A stretch of DNA of 64,000 bases from Bidens hawaiensis (GCA_021521415.1 JAIQDT010000001.1:6882001-6946000), one strand, 5' to 3'; positions 44,487 to 57,150 are shown, counted from the first letter of the stretch. Program-made: numbers and translations. The notes: generated from the letters alone by a model not told the origin.

Positions 44487-45990
44487 TTTACTGCATCGCA
44501 GACACTTGATACGGTCGCATTGGCCAGCATGGTGATAATTGCACTTGTTACATTTCGGGTACTTTCCAGCATAGCCACTCGAACCCTGTCCGCCACTGTT
44601 GTTGTTATTGTTGGAACCCTGATTATTGAAGTTCCGAGCGAGTTTGGGTTTACGGTGGTGTTTTTGCCGTGGGGGGTTCGATGATGAGGACCTTGTGTTG
44701 TCAAATTTCCTCTTTCCATTACCAGAGTCGTTGTTGTTGTTGTTGTCAGTTCTTGATCCGTCAGCTTGTGGGCTATACGGATCGCTTGCTGAATAGTGGT
44801 TGATTTAGAAGACGTCACCATACCCTGAATCTGGGGTACCAAACCATCGATATACATCTCGAATCTCTTACTTGGTGGATCTACCATCCGCGGGCACATC
44901 ACTGCTAGCTCGTGAGAACGGGTGGTGTAGGCTTTAATCTCAGAACCCACCATCTTCAGCGCCCAAAATTCCGACTCCAACTTCACGATTTCCTCTCTAG
45001 GACAATACTCTTCTCGCATCATATTCTTGAACTCCTCCCAGTTAATAGAGTTTGCCAAATCCGACCCAAGAATTTGCACATTAGAGTTCCACCAGGTGAG
45101 GGCAAAATCTTCCAGTGTTCCAGTAGCAAATTTGACCCTGCTAGCGGGTGGACAGTTACACATCTCGAAAGCTGACTCTGCCTTCTCGGCCCAACGCAGG
45201 AAGCCTATGGCTCTCTCAGTGCCGTCAAACGAATTGGGCTTGTAGTCCAGGTAGTTCTTGAAAGTACAGACTGCGGGACCTCTCAGGATCCTCCTCCGGT
45301 TCTTTTACGTTTGGGTTCTTCCTCAGGATCTTCTTCGGGTTCTTCCTCGGGATCTTCTTCAGGACCCTCTTCATGTCCTAATGTGTTAGGGGCAATTCAC
45401 GCCTCTAGTGTCTCACAATGAGCTAGGGCTGTTGCTGCAAGGTTTCTGGCTTCAGTCTTCCCAGTCTATCATCTCTAATTGAATTTTAGTCGTCACTTTC
45501 ATTTGCTGCATGTGAGCATCCTGAACTTCCTTCAAGGCTTCAGTCAGGTAGGAAATTCTCTTCCTAACCTCAGCTCAATCCCCTATCAATCCAGTAACAT
45601 TCGTATCGTCGAGTGCATAATGTCGACTTCACGATCTAAACAGGAAGCGATAGCTGCGAAAGCACGCTCCATTGGTTGGGCTATGGGTGGTAGCGTGTTG
45701 AAGGACATAGGATTGCCTGGGAGAGGTAGTGTGGGAACTTGCTCAAGGTAGACAAACCGCTCGATCAAACTTGGGTACCAACTCCAGTTACCTGTCCTCT
45801 TATACGTCTCTAGATGGGCGATGCCTCTTCGGTGCAGGGGCTGCTACTGCCGGGACTACTCGGGGTGGTGATGAGTCGGGTAGCTGCGGTTCCTTTCCGA
45901 GGGCGTGGGACACCGAGTCGGATGATGATGATAATGATGGCGTCGACATCCTTATAGGATAAGTCGTGTATGGGTTACGCGCGTATGAGT
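44450..45990 (-). pseudogene. Chromovirus gag
   Basis: Capsid region at 45163-44700 (VKFATGTLEDFALTWWN, WEEFKNMMREEYCPREE, LESEFWALKM). N-terminal gag sequence in other frames extends to about 45990, including a run of EPEEDPE-type acidic repeats near 45290-45380. Frame breaks near 45163-45270. The nested copia lies just upstream, in the leader. Confidence 0.8.
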
Positions 45991-46029
45991 GAATGAGGTA
46001 AGGAGATAAAGAAAACGAATAACTAAATA

Positions 46030-46984
46030 TGTTGGGTTTCTATGGAATTTACAAACTTAGTTAACCGTTTAACTAGTTATAATTAATGCGGAAACGTGAT
46101 AGACAAACTAACCATATGAACAACCTAGTTTATTCATTGCAAGATTACCAATAATCTATTTACTAGAAACCCGAAGCTAGGATCAAATGATACGGGAATA
46201 ACTAAACTATCAAAGTATGTAAACACTTACAATCTTAGCCCTTTAAGAGTTTGGTGGATGGTTGAAGAAGATGATGATGTGAATGCAAGACTTTCAAATG
46301 AAAACCCTCAAACCGATTATACCCCGAGCCTCCAACACGCACCGAGCTATGCTAGGGAGCTTGAACACGAAAAACCCGACACCCGAGCTCCTTCTTCTCT
46401 TTTGGCCGTAAGGTAGAGAGAAAGAAAGAAAGGAGTTGTGTTATGTCTTGGTCTTAGTTTTTTGGTTCCTTGAAAGGTTGTATGTATATTGATCATTATG
46501 TATATCTCATCATCACATGCAATTCCAATCACATGGTGTTTGTACAAGTCCACACTCCACCCTTTTGCATGTTAATAATTTGACCAAGTTAGTGGGGTGT
46601 GGGGCCCACCCAAAACCGGCCCCAATATTGTTTTTTTTTTTTTTTTTTCTTTTTTTTATTTTATACATTTTATACTTTATAAAATATATAAACACCCCAT
46701 CTTTTATAAACCATTTTATAAAAGAATACATAGTTAAATAATCATTCCAATAATAATTATTTGAATAAATAAATTAACCAATTAATTATTTAATACTTTC
46801 AAGTAATTATTCAGAAACCCGTTTTTCTGAAAGTGTCGTGTTCTGTATTTGTCTTATAGATCTTATCTTAACAAATACATAATTGGTGTGTGTCTAACTC
46901 GTTATTGGGTATGACCCGACTTGGATCAAACATGACTAGCCACATTAACTTAATTATGTGTCTCGGGCATACGATATTCCAACA
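46030..46984 (-). repeat. Left (3') LTR of young copia
   Basis: TGTTGGGTTTC...ATATTCCAACA. Contains a T18-C-T8 tract near 46631-46657. Short ORFs here recur in the partner LTR and are not genes. Confidence 0.95.
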
Positions 46985-47763
46985 ATCTCCCACTTGCACG
47001 AGACTCATAGGAAGTTAATGCTAATGGTGAATACCGCCTAACAACAGGTCACCATCCCTAGTGTGTTTGACTAAGTGCCATTCAATAACATCATCCCCTT
47101 CAAGTCCATACTTGATATGATATAGGTAAGTCTTCTCATTACATCCCTTTGTTGCTAGATGTCCTGTCAAATCGAAGAGACATAGATTGATCATTCTCTC
47201 ATTGATTTAACTTAACAGGCCTTAGACATCTAAACTCTCAACACATAAGAGGAACAAATCCCATCTTGACTGCATACATCCTTGTTGACATCTCGTATGA
47301 TATCTGAGCTCTTTCTTTTATGTCATCGTGTTACCGAAAAACAAAGAAGAGAGTCAAGTTATCAGACTTGATGAAAAGTCAGATCCAATATGCATCTCAG
47401 GTCAAAGGACACAATGATACTCGCCTTTACTCAAGGATTACTTATGATCAGTTGCACTAACTCCATGCAGTGATCCTCGAGAGCGGATCATGTCCAATAT
47501 TTGTATCCCACAAATATCTATGAACCTTGGTGGCAAACCTATGCCTTATATTCATCACATGAGTATCAACCAATCCGGGTTCATAATAGTCTTACCTTCA
47601 TACTTGTTCCCACAAGCATGATCGACTACGGACGTTTAGAACAACATAAGTCATTCATGGATTAAACATGCAAAAATAGAACATAACTCATTTAATAATT
47701 AAAACTTAATTAATTTCATGAGATACCCATTACATTCGTTCTTAAACAAACACTAAACACGGA
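46985..47763. other. 3' untranslated interior of young copia
   Basis: About 0.78 kb between the pol stop codon and the 3' LTR, without ORFs, ending at the polypurine tract (46985-46996). Confidence 0.8.
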
Positions 47764-50700
47764 TTAAATCCACTCACTAGAATACCGAAGTCCTAATGCA
47801 CAAACATGACCCTCATGCTTTGGCCTATCGAGGAGCTTCGTGAGTGGGTCCGCAATATTTTGATCGGTATGAACTTTATGAATACATATTTTTCTCTTTT
47901 CAACTTCATCCCTTATGTAGTTGAATCTGCGCTCAATGTGCCTCGTTTTCTGATGAGCACGAGGCTCCTTGATCTGTGCAATAGCACCCTCATTGTCACA
48001 GAATATCTCTAGGGGCTCCTGAATGGAAGAGATAATCCCTAGATCCATGATGAACTTTTTCATCCATGCAGCCTCTTGGGCTGCCGTTGAAGCGGCGATG
48101 TACTCAGATTCTGTAGTGGATAACGCGACAACATCCTGCTTCGAACTCTTCCAAGAGACAGCGCCTCCATTTAAGATGAAAACATATCCCGACTGTGACC
48201 GAGAATCATCTCGGTCAGTTTGGAAACTCGCATCCACGTAACCCTTTACGACGAGTTCCTCCTCACCAGACCCATATATTAAAAACATATCCTTAGTCCT
48301 TCTAAGGTATTTTAATATATTCTTGACAGCCATCCAATGACTGTCACCTGGGTTGTGCTGGTATCTACTTGTTATGCTTAAAGCATACGAGACATCCGGT
48401 CTAGTGCACATCATTGCATACATAATAGATCCTATTGCCGAAGCATAAGGAACATGCTTCATCCTATCCTGCTCTTCCTTTGAGCTAGGACTTTGGGATG
48501 AGCTTAATACGGTTCCTCTAGGAATAGGCACCAAACCTTTCTTAGAGTTTTCCATCCTAAACCTCTTTAGGATTTTATCAATGTACGCACTTTGATTGAG
48601 TCCGATCAATTTCCTTTGTCTATCCCTATAGACTTTTATTCCCAAGATATATGTCGCTTCTCCAAGATCCTTAATTGAGAAACGACTACTTAACCACGTT
48701 TTAACGTTTTCCATACTTGGTATATCATTTCCAAATAAAAGTATATCATCGACATACAAAATAAGGAAAATGATTATACTCCCACTAGCCCATTTATACA
48801 CACATGCCTCATCACCGTTTTGGACGAAACCAAACGCTTTGATTTCTTCATTAAAACGATGATTCCACATCCGTGATGCTTGTTTCAATCCGTAGATTGA
48901 TTTCCTTAACTTACAAACTTTATCAGGATTAGATGGATCGACAAAACCTTCAGGCTGAACCATATGGACATCTTCCTCAAGATATCCATTTAGAAAAGCG
49001 GTCTTGACATCCATTTGCCATATCTCATAATCAAAATGAGCTGCAATGGCAAACAATATCCTGATCGACTTAAGCATCGCGACTGGCGAGAAGGTTTCAT
49101 CATAATCAATCCCTTGAGTTTGCGTGAAACCTTTTGCGACAAGTCGAGCTTTGTAAGTATCTAAATTTCCATGCATATCGGTCTTCTTTTTGAAGACCCA
49201 CTTACATCCAACCAGTTTGGAGTTAAGTGGACGATCAACCAATTCCCAAACTTGGTTATCGTGCATGGATTGCATCTCGGCGCTCATGGCTTCAAGCCAT
49301 TTGTCACAATCAGGTTGTGACATAGCATCTTTGTAGGAGATCGGTTCATCCGAATCAATCAAGTAGCAATCATCCACAAGAAATCCATATCTCTTGGGAG
49401 GTTGACTAACCCTACTAGATCTGCGAGCAACGTGCGTATGATCAACCATTTGATCATCTTCAACATCCTCGTGTTGAAAGCTAGTATCGACCAACTGTGT
49501 ATCATCCAGTGATTCTTGAACCTCTTCAAGTTCCACTCTCTTTTCACTAGGTCCTTCCATAAGGAACCTAGTTTCTAAGAAGTATCCTTTGCGTGAAACA
49601 AACACTCTTTGTTCACTAGGATCATAGAATATATATCCTATATCATCCTTTGGGTATCCTATGAAGACACACCTGATGGATCGAGCCTCAAGCTTATTTG
49701 GGGTGTCACGTTTAACATAAACTATGCATCCCCATATCCTTAAATATGAAAAGGATGGAACCTTTCCATGCCACACTTCATAGGGTATTCGATCCACCTT
49801 TTTGGTCGGGGCCATATTCAAAATACGAGCCGCTGTGAGTAGCGCATATCCCCAAAATGATGGCGGTAGTGAGCTTCGTGCCATCATTGATCGAACCATG
49901 TCCAACAGTGTTCGATTCCTCCTCTCGGATACTCCGTTATGTTGAGGAGTTCCAGGAGGAGTGAGCTGTGAAATAATTCCACAATCTCTAAGATGACTTT
50001 GAAAGGTATCACTTAGGTATTCGCCTCCTCTATCGGAGCGGAGTACCTTGATTGTTCGGTTGAGCTGATTTTGCACTTCATTTTGAAATTCTTTGAACAT
50101 TTCAAAGGCTTCATGTTTGTGTTTCATTAGATAAACATACCCATATCGACTAAAATCGTCGGTAAAGGTAATGAAGTACCTTTCACTATTCCTACTAGTT
50201 GGCTTGAAAGGTCCGCATACATCCGTATGTATGATACCTAACAAATCCTTAGCCCTTTCATTTGTACCTTTGAAAGGCTCTTTGGTCATCTTGCCTTGAA
50301 TACAAGATTCACACTCATCAAACGAACCTAACTCGTTTGTTTTCAAAAGACCATTCTTTTGGAGAGTGTTTATACGATTCTTGTTTATGTGTCCAAGGCG
50401 ACAATGCCAAATGTAGGAATCACTCAAACCCTTTTTGAGTCTTTTAGTAGAAGTTTGATATAATGAGCTATTTGAGGTATTATCATGAACCAATTCATAA
50501 ATACCGTTGTTTGGTACAGCTTTAAAATAAAAGATACCATTAGATGACACATGCATTTCCGATCCTACAAATTTAAAGTCAAAGTTACATTGTCTAAGAA
50601 GGTGCACAGAAATAATGTTCCTAGTCAAACTAGGAGCATACAAAACATTTTTTAAAACAACTTCCAAACCACTTGGAAGTGATAAAGTGAAGTCTCCTCT

Positions 50701-51804
50701 AGCGACCACGTGTACTCTTGCACCGTTGCCCATGAAAAGATTCACTTCGCCCTTCTTTAAGTCTTCATTCTTTTTGAACCCCTGCAACCAATTGCAAATA
50801 TGAGTTCCACATCCGGTATCCAATACCCATGTGTTAGAAGAAATAAGATTTAGCTCAACATTAATCATAAAGACATTACCCGAGGTATGCGCCGCATTCC
50901 TCTTGTCTTTTAGCTCTTTTAGGTAGACCGGGCAATTGCGTTTCCAGTGTCCGGTCTCCCCACAACCAAAACAAGGATCATCCTTATGACCCCTTGGTTC
51001 CACAACCTTTTGTTTCTTTGCCATAACCGGTGATTTGCCCTTACCCTTAAGATGCATAGGGGGACCCTTCCTTTTAGCTACCTTAGCCTTAAGATTGGGT
51101 TGAGATCGATTCTTGGATCTACCTTCATTGATTGCAAACACGGGTAAAACCCTTTTGCCCATGCTCGCCTCGGCTGTTTTAAGCATTGAGTGAAGTTCTC
51201 CAATGGTTTTGTCCCACCCGTTCATGTTATAATTTAACACGAAAGTGTCGAACCTTTTCGACAAAGAGTTAAGGATCAAATCCGTTGCTAACTCATTTGA
51301 GATGGGACAATTGAGCTTAGTGAGCCGATCAATATAACTTTTCATCTTAAGTACATAAGATGAAACTGGTTGACTATCATCCATTCTACATGCATGTAAG
51401 GCTCGAACCGTTTCGAACCTTTCAACCCTCGATTGCTTAAGGAACATTTCCTTAAGTTGAGTAATCATGTCGTACGCATTATGGTTTTCGAAATCCTTTT
51501 GGATTTCGGGAACCATAGTCGCCAACATGAGGCATGACACTTGAATGGAATCTTCCGAGAGTTTGACCCAATTCATATATTCGACCTCACTTCCCTCTTC
51601 CGGTTCTTCGGGGATTTGTGTTTCCAAAACATGATATAATCTTTCTTGTTTTAGAACAATCCTTAAATTTCGGAACCAATCCGAAAAGTTATTGTGGTTA
51701 AGACGGTCTTTAGCGAGAATAGATCGGAGAGATACGTTTTGGACGTTAGGGATAATGTTGTCGTCGACGTGTGTGGCCATCTGCAGAATTTTAAATAAGT
51801 TCAT
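47764..51804 (-). CDS. Ty1/copia Gag-Pol polyprotein, 1346 residues, intact
   Basis: Order by approximate residue: UBN2-type gag (25-220; WFRNLRIVLKQE, RVERFETVRALHACRM), zinc knuckle CFGCGETGHWKRNC (276-289), aspartic protease WVLDTGCGTHIC (326), GAG-pre-integrase and HHCC finger (HCRLGHINKNR...CESCIQGK, 465-510), integrase with Asp (HTDVCGPF, 525), Asp (VLRSDRGGEY, 590) and Glu (NGVSERRNR, 623). RT follows, from WVFKKK (868) through QMDVKTAFLNG and YGLKQASRMW to YVDDILLFG (1018), then RNase H with TTESEYIA (1230), CDNEGAI and KTRHIERR. All key catalytic residues are visible and there are no stops. The start could be Met1 or Met9 (MATHVDD); the latter resembles the usual family start. Single-frame gag-pol is normal for copia. 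Confidence 0.97.
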   Translation of the reverse strand: MNLFKILQMATHVDDNIIPNVQNVSLRSILAKDRLNHNNFSDWFRNLRIVLKQERLYHVLETQIPEEPEEGSEVEYMNWVKLSEDSIQVSCLMLATMVPEIQKDFENHNAYDMITQLKEMFLKQSRVERFETVRALHACRMDDSQPVSSYVLKMKSYIDRLTKLNCPISNELATDLILNSLSKRFDTFVLNYNMNGWDKTIGELHSMLKTAEASMGKRVLPVFAINEGRSKNRSQPNLKAKVAKRKGPPMHLKGKGKSPVMAKKQKVVEPRGHKDDPCFGCGETGHWKRNCPVYLKELKDKRNAAHTSGNVFMINVELNLISSNTWVLDTGCGTHICNWLQGFKKNEDLKKGEVNLFMGNGARVHVVARGDFTLSLPSGLEVVLKNVLYAPSLTRNIISVHLLRQCNFDFKFVGSEMHVSSNGIFYFKAVPNNGIYELVHDNTSNSSLYQTSTKRLKKGLSDSYIWHCRLGHINKNRINTLQKNGLLKTNELGSFDECESCIQGKMTKEPFKGTNERAKDLLGIIHTDVCGPFKPTSRNSERYFITFTDDFSRYGYVYLMKHKHEAFEMFKEFQNEVQNQLNRTIKVLRSDRGGEYLSDTFQSHLRDCGIISQLTPPGTPQHNGVSERRNRTLLDMVRSMMARSSLPPSFWGYALLTAARILNMAPTKKVDRIPYEVWHGKVPSFSYLRIWGCIVYVKRDTPNKLEARSIRCVFIGYPKDDIGYIFYDPSEQRVFVSRKGYFLETRFLMEGPSEKRVELEEVQESLDDTQLVDTSFQHEDVEDDQMVDHTHVARRSSRVSQPPKRYGFLVDDCYLIDSDEPISYKDAMSQPDCDKWLEAMSAEMQSMHDNQVWELVDRPLNSKLVGCKWVFKKKTDMHGNLDTYKARLVAKGFTQTQGIDYDETFSPVAMLKSIRILFAIAAHFDYEIWQMDVKTAFLNGYLEEDVHMVQPEGFVDPSNPDKVCKLRKSIYGLKQASRMWNHRFNEEIKAFGFVQNGDEACVYKWASGSIIIFLILYVDDILLFGNDIPSMENVKTWLSSRFSIKDLGEATYILGIKVYRDRQRKLIGLNQSAYIDKILKRFRMENSKKGLVPIPRGTVLSSSQSPSSKEEQDRMKHVPYASAIGSIMYAMMCTRPDVSYALSITSRYQHNPGDSHWMAVKNILKYLRRTKDMFLIYGSGEEELVVKGYVDASFQTDRDDSRSQSGYVFILNGGAVSWKSSKQDVVALSTTESEYIAASTAAQEAAWMKKFIMDLGIISSIQEPLEIFCDNEGAIAQIKEPRAHQKTRHIERRFNYIRDEVEKRKICIHKVHTDQNIADPLTKLLDRPKHEGHVCALGLRYSSEWI

Positions 51805-53538
51805 TTTAGTGTTTTAACCTTTTAATTATTAATACCCTTTTATATATACCAAATATAATTAATAATTAAAATCTAGAATCCAACGATAAACCCGACTCCG
51901 GTTAGGTGACCTTTTTCCCTTTGTCGGTTTATCAAGGTAGTTATTCATAACAATTGCAAACCCTTTTGCAACTTCTAGAATTTATGGGACCGGTTCGAAA
52001 TCATATTTCGTGTTGGCATGTTTATCCCATCAACACCCATTAGACCCCATGCTTGGGTGACCCTCTTCACATGGTTCTAATTTAAGTCGTCCTACTTGTA
52101 TCAACTTGTAATATTAACATACAAATGGTTAGGTGACCTTTTTCCCATTTATATGCCAATATTACCTTAACATGTTAATTTACTCTATGCGGTTAGGTGA
52201 CCTTTTTTCCACTAAGAGCTTACTAATATGTTAAGTGTTATACAAAAGGATGGTGTTTAACTTATTATCCTTAATTTTAAAGGGATTTTAAGTTTTAATA
52301 ATTCTAGATATAAAACTTTAAATCATGTTCTAACATGCATTTAGAAACATGATTTTGAAACCATTTTCAAAACTAATTTATAATAAAACCATTTTTATTA
52401 TGGGCGTGAGACGGCTAGTTAATAATTCCATTTTATTAAACTACGTGTCACGTAATTACCGATAATTATTAGAACCCGTTTTATGCTTTGTTAATTAATT
52501 CTATGTGACGGAGTTGATATCCTAATATCTAACAACCACACAATCAAACAATCAATCAACAAGCATACACACAATATATACTAGACACGAGCCACTAAGT
52601 TAGACCACACTTGTTAGCCGAAACAAGTGTGTGTCTTAGGTCCAATCCTAAGGGACACATGACACATGGATGTTGTAGCTCCCACTCGATCCCGCATCCA
52701 AATGCTTCGAGCATCTTCTTCAACCTTGTTGTGATCCATTGGGCTTGAACTTGGGCCTTAGCTTCCATAAGCTTCCACTTGGGCTCAATTGGTGGGCTTA
52801 GGTCCTTTTGGGCTTGAATCCCTTAATGGGCTTGTGAAACCCATTATGACCATACCCGGCCCAATTAGGCCCAAACTTCCAACTTTGCAATCTTCTTTAA
52901 TTTTACAAAATTAAATGTCCTAATACATTTTTTCTATAAAATAAAGATATTACAAATTACCTATTTATTACATGCCCATATGAATAAATAATTACAAAAT
53001 AGCCCCTAATTAATTATTACAAACCGATACTTTGAATAATAAATTACAATCACAACCATCAATCACAAACAAAACATCCATTTGGTCTACGGCTCGGTCT
53101 AGTACTAACAAACATAACCCGATATGTCATAGGAACCCGTTCCAAAACCCCTTGCCTTTATCGGGCCTAGCCCAACCCATTTGGGCTCGACCCAATAACA
53201 AGATTATGGGCCTCGGCCCAATTAAAAAACTGCTTGGGCTCGGCCCAAACAAAATTACATGGGCTCGGCCCAAATGACTTACATGGGCTCGGCCCAAATA
53301 AAACTTATGGGCCCGGCCCAATAACAAAAATGGGCTTCGGCCCAAATTTCACCCGAAATGGGCTTCGGCCCATTAGCCCGGTTTTTATATTTTTTTTTTT
53401 TGAACTTAGCCAAAAACGATAGCAAGATTAAATACAAAAATATCATGCATGTTAATTTTTGTATAAAATCTTTCAAGGGGAAAATAAAAACCGAGAACCC
53501 GAAGCTTAGTATCCCGTATCCCGGCTCTTGATGCCATT
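51805..53538. other. Long leader of young copia
   Basis: Non-coding on the element strand. A GGTTAGGTGACC-T-run-CC motif is repeated at 51900-51919, 52127-52146 and 52191-52210. At 52740-53385 there are many GGGC...GCCC words, including about nine GGGCTCGGCCCAA-like self-complementary units between 53155 and 53375. The primer-site-like sequence is at about 53521-53537. Confidence 0.75.
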
Positions 53539-54494
53539 TGTTGGGTTTCTATGGAATTTACAAACTTAGTTAACCGTTTAACTAGTTATAATTAATGCGG
53601 AAACGTGATAGACAAACTAACCATATGAACAACCTAGTTTATTCATTGCAAGATTACCAATAATCTATTTACTAGAAACCCGAAGCTAGGATCAAATGAT
53701 ACGGGAATAACTAAACTATCAAAGTATGTAAACACTTACAATCTTAGCCCTTTAAGAGTTTGGTGGATGGTTGAAGAAGATGATGATGTGAATGCAAGAC
53801 TTTCAAATGAAAACCCTCAAACCGATTATACCCCGAGCCTCCAACACGCACCGAGCTATGCTAGGGAGCTTGAACACGAAAAACCCGACACCCGAGCTCC
53901 TTCTTCTCTTTTGGCCGTAAGGTAGAGAGAAAGAAAGAAAGGAGTTGTGTTATGTCTTGGTCTTAGTTTTTTGGTTCCTTGAAAGGTTGTATGTATATTG
54001 ATCATTATGTATATCTCATCATCACATGCAATTCCAATCACATGGTGTTTGTACAAGTCCACACTCCACCCTTTTGCATGTTAATAATTTGACCAAGTTA
54101 GTGGGGTGTGGGGCCCACCCAAAACCGGCCCCAATATTGTTTTTTTTTTTTTTTTTTCTTTTTTTTTATTTTATACATTTTATACTTTATAAAATATATA
54201 AACACCCCATCTTTTATAAACCATTTTATAAAAGAATACATAGTTAAATAATCATTCCAATAAAAATTATTTGAATAAATAAATTAACCAATTAATTATT
54301 TAATACTTTCAAGTAATTATTCAGAAACCCGTTTTTCTGAAAGTGTCGTGTTCTGTATTTGTCTTATAGATCTTATCTTAACAAATACATAATTGGTGTG
54401 TGTCTAACTCGTTATTGGGTATGACCCGACTTGGATCAAACATGACTAGCCACATTAACTTAATTATGTGTCTCGGGCATACGATATTCCAACA
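53539..54494 (-). repeat. Right (5') LTR of young copia
   Basis: Partner of 46030-46984, essentially identical. It should contain the element's promoter, driving transcription leftward. Confidence 0.95.
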
Positions 54495-54602
54495 AAATAT
54501 ATAATATATATTTATATATGCAGTGCATAAAATTATAACTAATGGGTCGTTGCGGTTATAGTCTAGTATGAATGCGTTTCTAGTTCTCTATAACCAATGG
54601 CA

Positions 54603-54613
54603 ATGATACCAAT
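54603..54613 (-). other. Primer-binding site of chromovirus
   Basis: The minus strand reads TTGGTATCATTG just inside the right LTR; TGGTATCA is the initiator tRNA-Met primer-site core. Only about 120 bp of chromovirus leader remain between it and the copia insertion. Confidence 0.75.
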
Positions 54614-54614
54614 C

Positions 54615-57145
54615 TGTCACACCCTCAAAATCCACTAACGGAGTTTTACCGTCAGAGGGTGTGAACTAACAGGATCGGAATCTTTAGTTATAATCAAACA
54701 TCATGTTTAAAGTTTTCAAACCAACAAGACATTAATTCTTAAATGAAAATGCGGAAGCGTAAATTTTAAACCAAAAAGTTTGCGCCACACAGGACGACTT
54801 AAAAACTCAAGTTATTAAGATAAAAATTAAAAGAAGTTTTCAAAGCAATGGTGTTTAGCGAATGCATGTTCCTATACCGCACGCCCGCCTCGACTACCTG
54901 AGAATAATATACTAACAGTGTCAACACAGGGTTGGTAAGTTCACAGGTTAATATAAATAAAGTGTTTGCGTTTGTGTTTACGTTTGTGTTTGCATTTTCC
55001 GTTTTGCATTACCAGATAGTGTTAAGTCAATTATATATCAATAGGTAGCTAACCTATCAAGCATGTATTACTAAGTGTTCGACACCGAAGCTGACTGTTT
55101 ATGAATTGCCTTGCCACCATATCAACCATGACCATGGTAATGTGTTAGCCAAGATTACACCCACTCGACCTACAGTCGAGTTTAGAGTTAGGTGGGGTTT
55201 GTCAAACCCAGTAGTACTACTCAACAGTGACTCGCTATTATCCAAATATTAACTGGTTCGATGTTATGAAGGACTTTGGTTGGTTTGTTTGCCACTTAGC
55301 CTTACAAGTGATATATAAAAACTAAACAAAATCTAAAGCGTTGGAGTATGTTATCTCCCCCAATTAAAAGCGTTTAAAAAGAGTAAAAAGGGGACGTGAA
55401 ACTCACTGTTTGCGAAGATAACCAAAAAGATCCGAGAAAAGGTGTGCGTCACAGAAAATCCTCACTAGTGTTCTAAAAACAAAAACGAGATTTTCTAAGT
55501 AGTTATACTACGAGTGAGTCCCTAGACTCGACACATACAACTTATGCATGAGATGTGTTTCGTGTTTCGTTTGTGAAATAAGTGCGACTCGACAAACACG
55601 TTGGTGATAAGTTACACATGTGAACAAGTACTTAAGTGTCAAGTATTAACATCGTACATTACTAGCAAATATCCGCCACAAGGGCAATTTGGTTAAAACA
55701 TAGCAATCATCGATCAGGTATGCACTTTACATGATAATTCAAGTAATTCAGCAGCTAACTTGTCCAGACAGATTTTCACTCGACAAGATTAATCTATTTA
55801 ATAAATCCTAACATGTCAAATAAATCACCAAAATTCATCACAGAAGCACACGTGAGATAGGTTTCTAAAAATATTTTTCTTATATTTTTATCATGTAAGG
55901 TTTTATCACAATGATCAAAACATCACAGCAAACACACAGCAATCATTATCATGCGCAACACAATGTTATTTGTTATTACCGTTAAATGAAAAATCCAATT
56001 AATTCAAGACCAATTGAGTTAGATTCCTAACTCAAAATATTAACTTCCAGAAGTGGAATCAACCCCATTGGTGTTGTCGTTCATGAGATATCTTAATCAC
56101 AAAACATCCTACCAGCAGGCTTCCCGAATCAGACTTGCAGAACATATTTGTAAAATAATAAAAACTAACTTTTGCATGTCCAAAAATTACGAATTTAGAC
56201 TTTTTAGAAACTAGACTCGACCTAATACATCATAGAGTCAATAATTACTTCCAAAAACAAAATTAACATCGAGTTACAGCCATTTAAACACGAATTCAAG
56301 AATCTGTCCAGCATCAGTTTTCATCAAAACTCAACATACAATTAACCTATGCACTATAACTCATACCTACAACCCTCTAGATGCATAATCCACCAACCAT
56401 GCATCTCAATTTCACTTTACATACACAATTAGGGTTTTACTTCAAAGTTAAATTTCAAGAAACATGCAATTAACAATCAATAACAACACAACTAGTTATC
56501 AATTCACTAGAAATCATCAAAAAACACATAATTAAACCCTAACTCATCTTAAATCATCACTTACAAGATTTAGGATTTTGATTAACACATTCAATAGCAT
56601 AATTAAACTCATAGAATAGCAAGAGGGGATGTTAATTACCTATCTAGAACCTTGAATCCTTCAAAGACCAACTTGAAAATCACTTGTATTTGTGTGTGTT
56701 GTAGGTTACGGCTGCTAAGAGAGGGAGGGGGAAAAGACCGATCGTACAAGGGAGGAGAGGGAGTTAAGGTTGTGTAATAACCTGATTATAATATTAGTTA
56801 TATTACACTTAGCCCCTCTAACCTTCTAGTTAATCAATTTCTAGCACAAGTTAGTTTATTTTCCCACATGAATTAACGTTATGCAAGTAAACGCCAAGTA
56901 GCACATAAACGTAACACATAATTATCAACTTCTTTATGATACTTATCGTTTGTTCACCAATGGTTTGAGTCGACTCGTTTGTGTTTCGGTGAAATTCCGA
57001 AAGACTACTTGTTTAGTCATTGTCATGCGTCATTTAAAACCCTAATTTAAATGTAATGAGATATGCGTTACAGTTAGTGTGATCTTAAGTTTGAATTAAC
57101 GGAGTTCGGATTAACGGAGTTAACCTGAAATTGACGAGTGACACA
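54615..57145 (-). repeat. Right (5') LTR of chromovirus
   Basis: Partner of 38248-40758 with scattered substitutions and small indels, for example a GTTTGTGTTT expansion near 54975. No ORF of note. Confidence 0.9.
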
Positions 57146-57150
57146 GCATG

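Larger units (their letters stand above)
46030..54494 (-). mobile_element. Young, coding-intact Ty1/copia element
   Basis: LTRs 46030-46984 (955 bp) and 53539-54494 (956 bp), with perfect 5-bp target duplication aaata (46025-46029, 54495-54499). By eye the LTRs differ by one T in a T tract and one substitution near 46762. On the minus strand CAAGTGGGAGAT abuts the 3' LTR, and a TGGCATCAAGAGCC primer-site-like sequence follows the 5' LTR. The interior holds one uninterrupted 1346-codon polyprotein and a long 1.73-kb leader. It looks recently transposed and potentially autonomous. Confidence 0.95.
38248..57145 (-). mobile_element. Tekay/Del-like Ty3 chromovirus, with nested copia
   Basis: LTRs 38248-40758 (2511 bp) and 54615-57145 (2531 bp) run from TGTCACACCC to GTG(T/A)CACA on the plus strand. 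They are flanked by gcatt and gcatg, a 5-bp duplication with one mismatch, inside copia gag. A TGGTATCA primer site sits beside the right LTR. The pol order protease-RT-RNase H-integrase and the chromodomain-like C terminus place it with chromoviruses; the group is inferred. About 10.4 kb without the copia insertion. Pol is broken by several stops and frameshifts, and the LTRs differ at many sites, so it is older than the copia element in its leader. Confidence 0.9.

Noticed and set aside
53032..53476. ORFs with repeated GLGP or GRAH motifs
   Set aside because: Translations of the GGGC/GCCC repeats in the young copia leader, without conserved domains.
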